Assembly: GCA_910586555.1 (NCBI GenBank)
Contig: CAJUJY010000087.1
Coordinates: 1-11,922 of the forward strand
Length of the DNA: 11,922 nucleotides
Source: an uncultured Lachnospiraceae bacterium
GTDB lineage: Bacteria; Bacillota; Clostridia; Lachnospirales; Lachnospiraceae
Direction of reading: 5' to 3'
Positions within the stretch are counted from its first letter, which is position 1. Every line of letters begins with the position of its first letter. Shown here piece by piece: positions 6,836 to 11,922 of this stretch. The translations under genes and the position numbers were made by a program. Under the pieces are notes generated by a model that was not told where the DNA came from, did not search any database, and saw nothing but the letters and a program-made list of their open reading frames with translations.

Positions 6836-7783
6836 CTAGCTATTACATTTTATGACTTGTATTTTATCCTCATTTTCTAGCACTTTGTAGCATGGCTGAC
6901 TCATAAATTTTACTTTTTTATCCAGCATAAATTGTTTTACCATCTCATTATAACCAGATATTTCCTCTATAGGTGTGATGTTTTGCAGACATTTGCCAGC
7001 AGGAGTAAGCATTATGTTCCCAACAGGCAGTTTATTTTTTTCATGTCCGGTAATAACATCAGTTTTATTTTCAGAATAAACTAAAACTGTTGATTCAATA
7101 TTTTCACTTATGCCATTTACATTATAACCATTTAATGGGTCAAATTTAATCAATCCAAGAGTCTCTAATTCATTTATAGTGCTAAAAGATAATCCGGTTT
7201 TATATAATCTTTGGTTATTGTTCGTATATGGAACAATTATGAGATGGTGTGCTTTTGTAATATATCCATCATTATTCATTTCAACAATGATAGTTTTCAT
7301 ACTGCATATTTTTTTGAATGCCTGTGCAAGAGCTGGTGTAATTTCAGAAAGAATCCGTATCATGTTTGGTGGTGTAGAACCAGGAGTTTCAAATTCCTGG
7401 CTTAAAATTTTTCCCCAGGTTAATTGAAGTTTATCAGATGAAACAAATCCAGCAGCATCCATAAATTTTTCTAGCCAGTCTTCGTCTACCTTAGACTGTC
7501 CAGTAAAGTCAGTGCCTTCTTTTGCATTATTTACAGCAATATCAGCAATATTCTTTTGATTTCTAAGTTTCTTAACAGTTCTTTTTGCATCCAATACAGC
7601 TATAAGTTTCGATTCACTTGGGAGATCAGAGTTTTCAATATCAGACACATACATATCTAATGCCCTTTTTTTTAATCCAGCATATGGAAATAGCATTCCT
7701 AAAATATCAGAAGTTTTTGTGACAATAGTTTCATTTTCTGCAAGTTTCAATGCAGTCTTAGCTGCTGTTTTACCTATTCCCAT
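6836..7783 (-). CDS. DUF2806-like protein, 315 aa
   Basis: The central part, DEDWLEKFMDAAGFVSSD (100-117), then LQLTWGKILSQEFETPGS (119-136) and the following helices to KKICSM (157-162), matches the DUF2806 pattern. In it a D-W-L-x-x-F-x-D start is followed by W-x-K-I-L-x-x-E and P-G-S. The N-terminus is helical and has a small hydrophobic patch (TSDILGMLFPYAGL, 24-37) too weak for a sure membrane segment. The C-terminal half is beta-rich and unassigned. DUF2806 has no established activity; such proteins are often found in mobile or defence regions. CCTCCT at 7794-7799 gives the ribosome binding site AGGAGG. The ATG at 7783 has a spacing of ten; a closer out-of-frame ATG leads to a stop after four codons. 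It stands alone between 55-bp repeats B and C and diverges from tnsA. Confidence 0.68.
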   Translation of the reverse strand: MGIGKTAAKTALKLAENETIVTKTSDILGMLFPYAGLKKRALDMYVSDIENSDLPSESKLIAVLDAKRTVKKLRNQKNIADIAVNNAKEGTDFTGQSKVDEDWLEKFMDAAGFVSSDKLQLTWGKILSQEFETPGSTPPNMIRILSEITPALAQAFKKICSMKTIIVEMNNDGYITKAHHLIIVPYTNNNQRLYKTGLSFSTINELETLGLIKFDPLNGYNVNGISENIESTVLVYSENKTDVITGHEKNKLPVGNIMLTPAGKCLQNITPIEEISGYNEMVKQFMLDKKVKFMSQPCYKVLENEDKIQVIKCNS

Positions 7784-7800
7784 GTCATTTTATCCTCCTT

Positions 7801-7845
7801 ATGCCGTTATAATTTAATTATAATAAACATTTCGGCATATATCCA
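7801..7845 (-). promoter_or_regulatory. Promoter of the DUF2806-like gene
   Basis: On the - strand a perfect TATAAT (7822-7817) lies 17 bases after TGGATA (7845-7840), a 4/6 match to TTGACA. It is 18 bases before the ribosome binding site. The -10 box is bracketed by an ATGCCG/CGGCAT inverted repeat (7801-7806 and 7833-7838) and lies in an AT palindrome (TTATAATT-T-AATTATAA), which may be an operator. Confidence 0.5.
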
Positions 7846-7901
7846 GTAGCCATTAGTGCATATTATATCTTTTTTGTAATTACCATAAATATTTCACAAT
7901 A

Positions 7902-7956
7902 TGCCCCAAATATAATTTCGGGCAGTTTTATATATTATAGGGCAAAATTTCGGACA
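7902..7956. repeat. 55-bp repeat, copy C
   Basis: It is the same size and spacing as copies A and B: inverted half-site at 7902-7913, direct at 7914-7924, 7933-7944 (degenerate, TATTATAGGGCA) and 7945-7956 (AAATTTCGGACA). This copy is the most diverged. It sits in the gap between the DUF2806-like gene and tnsA. It is not downstream of any gene, so a terminator role does not explain it. The rest of 7846-8112 shows no gene and no clear tnsA promoter. Confidence 0.75.
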
Positions 7957-8112
7957 TGGCAATTAACTATGAATTACTTCTCTAATAAATTCAACTGTGA
8001 AACTACAGGTTTCTAAAGTATTTTTGCAGAATTTATCTTTCATATCACTATGGCATAATTGTTGTGGAATGTAGCATCAAAGATTTTGACAATGTGGAGA
8101 GGATGGTGTTTT

Positions 8113-8499
8113 ATGAAACCAAAAGGTTATAAAAGAACCAGATGTGAGAAGAGGAACATGAGTAAGTGTGCTGATGGAATTGTTCGTACCTATAATGCTA
8201 TTGAATCCAAGTATGCAGAGAGATTGCAGGAAAATTCAGATGTAAAAGAGTTCAGATGCCAGGTTATGTTAGAAGGTCTGGAGATTGGAGAATACTGTTC
8301 TGATTTTGTTGCAACAAAAATGGATGGAGATTTGATGATTCGGGAGTGTGTATTCAGAAAGCATCTTACAAAACCAATGACAGCTAAATTATTAGATGAA
8401 TCAAGAAATTACTGGAGAAGAAGAGGAGTGACAGACTGGGGCATTGTGGTGGACAAGAAGAAGGAGGAGGATGCCAATGGAGAAGAACCAACTGCTTAA
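8113..8499 (+). CDS. tnsA: TnsA-like endonuclease subunit, 128 aa
   Basis: TnsA cuts the 5' strands at Tn7-type ends and works with TnsB in the transpososome. The match rests on ESKYAERLQENSDVKEF (31-47), YCSDFVA (61-67) with the expected catalytic Asp64, IRECVFRKHLTKP (76-88), and YWRRRGVTDWGIV (100-112), which resembles the Y-W-x-x-R-G-DWGIV end of Firmicutes TnsA nuclease domains. It is about half the length of Tn7 TnsA, with no room for the C-terminal helix-turn-helix domain. The E-x-K position reads E78-C79-V80; the nearest Lys is K83. Activity therefore needs testing. I start at ATG 8113 with AGAGGA at 8098-8103; an in-frame run upstream to 8059 has no binding site. Its end overlaps tnsB by 23 bases. 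Confidence 0.8.
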   Translation: MKPKGYKRTRCEKRNMSKCADGIVRTYNAIESKYAERLQENSDVKEFRCQVMLEGLEIGEYCSDFVATKMDGDLMIRECVFRKHLTKPMTAKLLDESRNYWRRRGVTDWGIVVDKKKEEDANGEEPTA

Positions 8500-10337
8500 G
8501 GATAATGGATGTATATACAGGGTATTGGCTATAGAAGAAGACAATGTCCTGATGATTGACTGTATAAAAAAGACAATGCCTGTGTGGTACAAAACAGACC
8601 AAACCAGCAGGTATGATTCCTGTACAGAGGAAGAGTTGCTGGAAACCACAGGACTAACTTTGACAGAAGAAGAGGAGTTATGCTCCAAAGCCAGAAAAGC
8701 TGCACATGACAGATTTACAATAGTTGCAGGTATCCTTCCTTTCCTTGCAGATGACAGGCTCCGCACAGAGATAATTAAAAGGGTTGCAAAGGAAAAAAAT
8801 ATATGCATGCAGACTGTAAGGAACTATTTGTGCAGATACCTTGCTTACAATGATATATCAGTCCTTGTGCCAAAAGAAAGAAGGAAAGTGGAGAGGGAAC
8901 TGACAGATGACGAGAAGAACTTCCGATGGGCATTGAATAAATATTATTTTACAAGGCATAAAAATAGTTTAAAGACGGCATACACTTACATGTTAAAAGA
9001 AAAATACTCTGATGGAGAAGGAAAACTGTTTCCAGAGTGTCCATCATTCAACCAGTTCAGGTATTTCTACAGTAAATATAAGACAAAGCAGAATGCAATC
9101 ATATCAAGGAATGGTATCAAGGATTACCAACGAAATTACCGACCATTGTTAGGGGGAAGGTGTGCAGGAGTTTGCACCAAATGTAGGTGTTGGGATGATT
9201 GATGCAACAATCTGTGATATCTATCTGGTTGATGATGCTGGCAATCTTATAGGCAGGCCAGTATTAACCATTGTTACTGATGCATATAGTAATGGCTTTG
9301 TTATGGGATATTCCCTGACTTGGGAAGGTGGTACCTATTCCTTAAGGGATTTAATGATGAATGTTATTACTGATAAGGCTGAGTGGTGTAAAAAGTTCGG
9401 AATCATTATTAAGAAAGAGCAGTGGGATTCAAAGCAGATGCCAGCTGTAATAGTTTCGGATATGGGCAGTGAGTACCAGTCTGCTACATTTTCACAGATT
9501 ACTGAGTTAGGTATTACCTTGATAAACCTTCCTCCTCTGAGGCCAGAACTAAAATCTATAGTGGAAAGGAGCTTCCAGTTATTGCAGGATTCAGTAAAAC
9601 CATTCCTGATGGACCATGGGTATGTAGATAAGGATGCTGGTAAAAGACTCGCGCCAGATTACCGCAAAGATGCCTGTCTGACTATGGAGGATTATGAGAA
9701 AGTTATTATCCATGCAATATTGTTTAACAACAACCAAAGAATAGTTGAGAATTATCCATATACAGAAGAAATGACAGAAGCAAAAGTACAGCCTCATCCA
9801 AGCAGTATTTTTAAGTGGGGTAAAGAGCAGCCAGGATGCAACCTGGTTACAGTTTCCAAAAAAGAATTAATAATGACTTTACTGCCAAGAACTAATGCCA
9901 GATTTACACGACAAGGATTAATTGTATTTGGTTTGAGATATGACTGCAAAGAAAAGAGTTTTACAGAGGAATACCTAACTGGTGGCGATGCCATAGCAGC
10001 ATATAATCCAGAATCTGCTGATAAGGTGTATTTACATCAGGAAAGTAGTTTCATTGAATTTCATCTGATTGAATCCAGATTCATTGGTAAAAGCTTTGAG
10101 GAAATCAAAGAAATGCAATCAATCCAAAGAAATTTAATAGATGATGCAGTACAAAACAATCTGCAAGGAAGGATTGACCTGGCATCACATGTTGAAAGAA
10201 TAGTCGAAGGAAAAGAGAAAAGCAGGGATGTTAATGTTAAAGGAATAAGAGAAGCAAAGAAAAGAGCAAAGGAAGAAAGACATAAGGATTTTATAGAGGA
10301 GGTACAGGATGGAAAATCTGATGGCAAAGATACCTAA
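8477..10337 (+). pseudogene. tnsB: TnsB-like DDE transposase, split by one frameshift
   Basis: TnsB is the DDE transposase that binds the element's ends and joins 3' strands. The first frame runs 8477-9202, and the rest continues in another frame to 10337. Removing one G from the GGGGG at 9152-9156 restores a single 619-residue protein reading RPLLGEGVQEFAPNVGVGMID. That length is normal for the family. Numbered that way, the catalytic triad is complete: D242 (MIDATI), D328 (VSDMGSEY) and E363 (SIVERSF), with 34 residues between the last two. The charged C-terminal tail (KSRDVNVKGIREAKKRAKEE) is the expected site for TnsC contact. The start at 8477 has GGAGG at 8466-8470; an ATG at 8471 is too close. 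A GTG at 9162 could yield a truncated product. It may be a real mutation, a homopolymer sequencing error, or rescue by transcript slippage. Confidence 0.85.
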
Positions 10338-11553
10338 AATGCTTATGGGACAGGAACTGGAGAAAGCTATGCTGTCACTTCCTGTTTATGATGCCGCAAT
10401 TTGCCAAGCTGATGCAGGAACGAGGCTTACAGCATTGGATGCAATGACAGACATCTATGTCCCATCACAAATGAGTTATGAAATATACAGCAAGATATAT
10501 ATGGCTATGCTGCATTCATTGAAGAAGAAACAGACAAAGGATGCAATACAGCAGGGAAACCAGAACCACAGAAGACTGCAGGGACTGGAATACAACTCTG
10601 TATTAGGTGGTGCAGACAGCTTTTCAATTATTGGACCAAGTGGGATTGGAAAGAGTACAGCAATAGCAAAAAGTATTGCTTTGTCTGGTGGGAACCAGAT
10701 TATTACAACAGAAAACCCATATGCACAGATTATCCCATGCATCAATGTACAATGCCCACATGACTGCTCAGTAAAAGGTCTGCTTCTGGCAATCCTCTCG
10801 CAGGCTGACATACTGATTGGGACAAGACATGAACAGCTTGCAGTTAAAAACAGGGCATCCATTGATAACCTGATTGGGACAGTATCACAAGTAGCACTCA
10901 ACAATATATTGCTTATTGTTATTGATGAATGCCAAAATATCTGCAGGAATAAAGGCGGTGTTAACCTTGTGGCTTCCATGACACAGCTTATCAATAGCAG
11001 CGGGGTTTCTATATGTATGGCTGGACTTCCAGAGACAGAACTGTTCTTTGGGAGGGAAATGCAGCTTGCAAGAAGAAGTGTAGGGTTGTCTTATACTGCA
11101 TTACCATATGATGGATATTTCGTCCAGTTCTGTGAGACATTATGCTCTTATCAGTATGTAGCACATCCATCTAAGCTGACACCTGGACTGATAGAACTAT
11201 TATATGAATGTACTGGAGGCATCATTGCTATTTTAGTATCAATCATAATGGAAACACAACAGATTGCAATCCTGACAGGAAAAGAAGAATTAAACAAAGA
11301 AACGATTCTTATGGCATATAATGAAAGATTAAGAAATGTACAGGATTTTGTGAAGATTGCACCAAGGAAAAGAAGCCAGACTTCTTCTATTGTTAATAAT
11401 GATACAGTGAATATCTCCCAAAAGCCTTCTGTTGATGAAACAAACATGGATATGCTGGTTACTGTTATAACAGACAAAGCAAGGTCAGAGGGGTTAGATG
11501 CAGTGGAATTGCTGGCAGGGCAGGAAATTCTTGTAGAGGAGGAGAATGTATGA
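10309..11553 (+). CDS. tnsC: TnsC-like AAA+ ATPase, 414 aa
   Basis: TnsC is the regulator that polymerises on target DNA and links the target selector (TniQ/TnsD) to the TnsAB transposase. Walker A is GPSGIGKST (109-117), Walker B LLIVIDE (201-207), and a sensor-like AGLPETE (238-244) follows. This is the pattern of the TniB/TnsC group. The first 100 residues carry the usual leader before the P-loop. The C-terminal 60 residues are polar and probably flexible. It is shorter than Tn7 TnsC (about 555) and longer than typical TniB. GAGGAGG at 10296-10302 is its ribosome binding site, six bases before ATG 10309, inside the end of tnsB (overlap 29). It remains intact although tnsB is shifted. Confidence 0.9.
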   Translation: MENLMAKIPKMLMGQELEKAMLSLPVYDAAICQADAGTRLTALDAMTDIYVPSQMSYEIYSKIYMAMLHSLKKKQTKDAIQQGNQNHRRLQGLEYNSVLGGADSFSIIGPSGIGKSTAIAKSIALSGGNQIITTENPYAQIIPCINVQCPHDCSVKGLLLAILSQADILIGTRHEQLAVKNRASIDNLIGTVSQVALNNILLIVIDECQNICRNKGGVNLVASMTQLINSSGVSICMAGLPETELFFGREMQLARRSVGLSYTALPYDGYFVQFCETLCSYQYVAHPSKLTPGLIELLYECTGGIIAILVSIIMETQQIAILTGKEELNKETILMAYNERLRNVQDFVKIAPRKRSQTSSIVNNDTVNISQKPSVDETNMDMLVTVITDKARSEGLDAVELLAGQEILVEEENV

Positions 11554-11922
11554 CTGGGTTCATGCCATCTATATATAAGGATGAACTGGTATACAGCTGG
11601 TTTGCGAGGTATTATGTCCATTCAGGGCATCCTGCATATGTCTTTGCCATTGAGGATTTGCTGGAGAGGAAGAATACAAGACCAGATGTGGAATTCATTA
11701 ACCATTTGAATCCAGATGCAAGGGAGATAGTAACAAAAATGCTTCCAATGGAGGAACTGGTTCTATACCACACTATGTTTCCTTATTACAGGTTTATTGA
11801 AAATACAAGGCTGCACAATGCTTTAAAATCAATGGCAGAGCCAGGTGAAGCTGCACACCACCTTCTGCCAGTTTCCAAGAACAGGGCTGGTGGACAGCTT
11901 CATTATATCAAATACTGCCCAA
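11550..11922 (+). CDS. TniQ/TnsD-family target selector, N-terminal part
   Basis: TniQ/TnsD proteins choose the insertion site and recruit TnsC. The start MTGFMPSIYKDELVYSWFAR (1-20) matches the family's P-x-x-Y-x-D-E-x-x-Y-S-W-x-x-R opening. About 124 codons are visible. The window ends at HYIKYCP (118-124), which is where the first cysteine of the family's zinc-binding C-P-x-C usually lies. The ATG overlaps the tnsC stop as ATGA, and GAGGAGAA at 11537-11545 is the ribosome binding site, so translation is coupled. Whether it is a short TniQ or a long site-specific TnsD, and thus which target it uses, depends on sequence beyond the edge. Confidence 0.85.
   Translation, partial: MTGFMPSIYKDELVYSWFARYYVHSGHPAYVFAIEDLLERKNTRPDVEFINHLNPDAREIVTKMLPMEELVLYHTMFPYYRFIENTRLHNALKSMAEPGEAAHHLLPVSKNRAGGQLHYIKYCP

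Larger units (their letters stand above)
8113..11922 (+). mobile_element. Transposition core of a Tn7-like element (tnsABC-tniQ)
   Basis: Four genes run in the canonical order tnsA-tnsB-tnsC-tniQ/tnsD, with overlaps of 23, 29 and 4 bases, so they form one operon. The element runs off the right edge. Neither end was found. In known Tn7-like elements one end lies close to tnsA, so 7850-8110 is the expected place. The only repeat there is 55-bp copy C. No CRISPR array or cas gene is in view, so nothing here supports an RNA-guided element. tnsB is frameshifted, so this copy may no longer move by itself. Confidence 0.85.

Noticed and set aside
5203..7956. Classical integron attC sites
   Set aside because: The repeats lack the GTTRRRY/RYYYAAC core sites and no integron integrase gene is present, so only the layout, not the sequence, is integron-like.
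8401..8808. Minus-strand open frame of 135 codons
   Set aside because: It is antisense to tnsA/tnsB, low in complexity (Ser/Leu), and has no supporting start signal.
9140..9210. Programmed -1 frameshift in tnsB
   Set aside because: The downstream frame is reached by +1 (or loss of one G), not by -1, and no such recoding is established for TnsB.
10476..11621. Minus-strand open frames of 172 and 156 codons
   Set aside because: Both are shadows of tnsC, whose Walker motifs and ribosome binding site fix the coding strand.
8113..11922. CRISPR-associated transposon
   Set aside because: No cas gene, array or guide-like repeat is visible; the operon is an ordinary Tn7-like core. Sequence past the right edge could still change this.

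Overview
The window looks like accessory DNA from a low-GC Gram-positive, most likely a gut Clostridia/Lachnospiraceae-type bacterium. The reasons are AT-rich coding, strong AGGAGG-type ribosome binding sites, and the families present. No rRNA, tRNA or CRISPR array was seen. There are three blocks.

Block 1 (1-3890) is a defence-like cluster on the + strand. It opens with a decayed C-terminus of a DUF262/HNH (GmrSD-type) endonuclease, cut by the left edge. An intact DUF2971 gene follows directly. After a 270-base gap comes a tightly overlapping pair: a DUF262 (ParB/GmrS-like) protein and a small HEPN protein of the MAE_28990 type. A terminator closes the pair. Just beyond it are the tail of an unidentified gene and a second terminator.

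Block 2 (about 3890-8110) starts with about 1.1 kb of gene-free, pyrimidine-rich DNA built from many copies of a degenerate palindromic motif in both orientations. Two single-gene units on the - strand follow: an AAA_14/DUF4143 ATPase and a DUF2806-like protein. A 55-bp repeat with fixed internal spacing lies before, between and after them (5203, 6747 and 7902), always in the same orientation. The layout is repeat-gene-repeat-gene-repeat, with the repeat 19-34 bases after each stop codon. It resembles a gene-cassette arrangement, although bidirectional termination or transposase-binding sites are alternatives.

Block 3 (8113 to the right edge) is the transposition core of a Tn7-like element on the + strand: a short tnsA, tnsB, tnsC and the start of a tniQ/tnsD gene. 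All junctions overlap, so this is one operon. tnsB carries a single-base frameshift in a GGGGG run, so the element is either freshly inactivated or the base is a sequencing error. Neither transposon end could be fixed. The 55-bp repeats and the 3.96-4.99 kb repeat region are the only visible candidates for cis-acting DNA.

The best leads are the 55-bp repeat system around single defence-type genes beside a Tn7-like core, the DUF262-HEPN pair, and the promoter-spanning operator of the ATPase gene.
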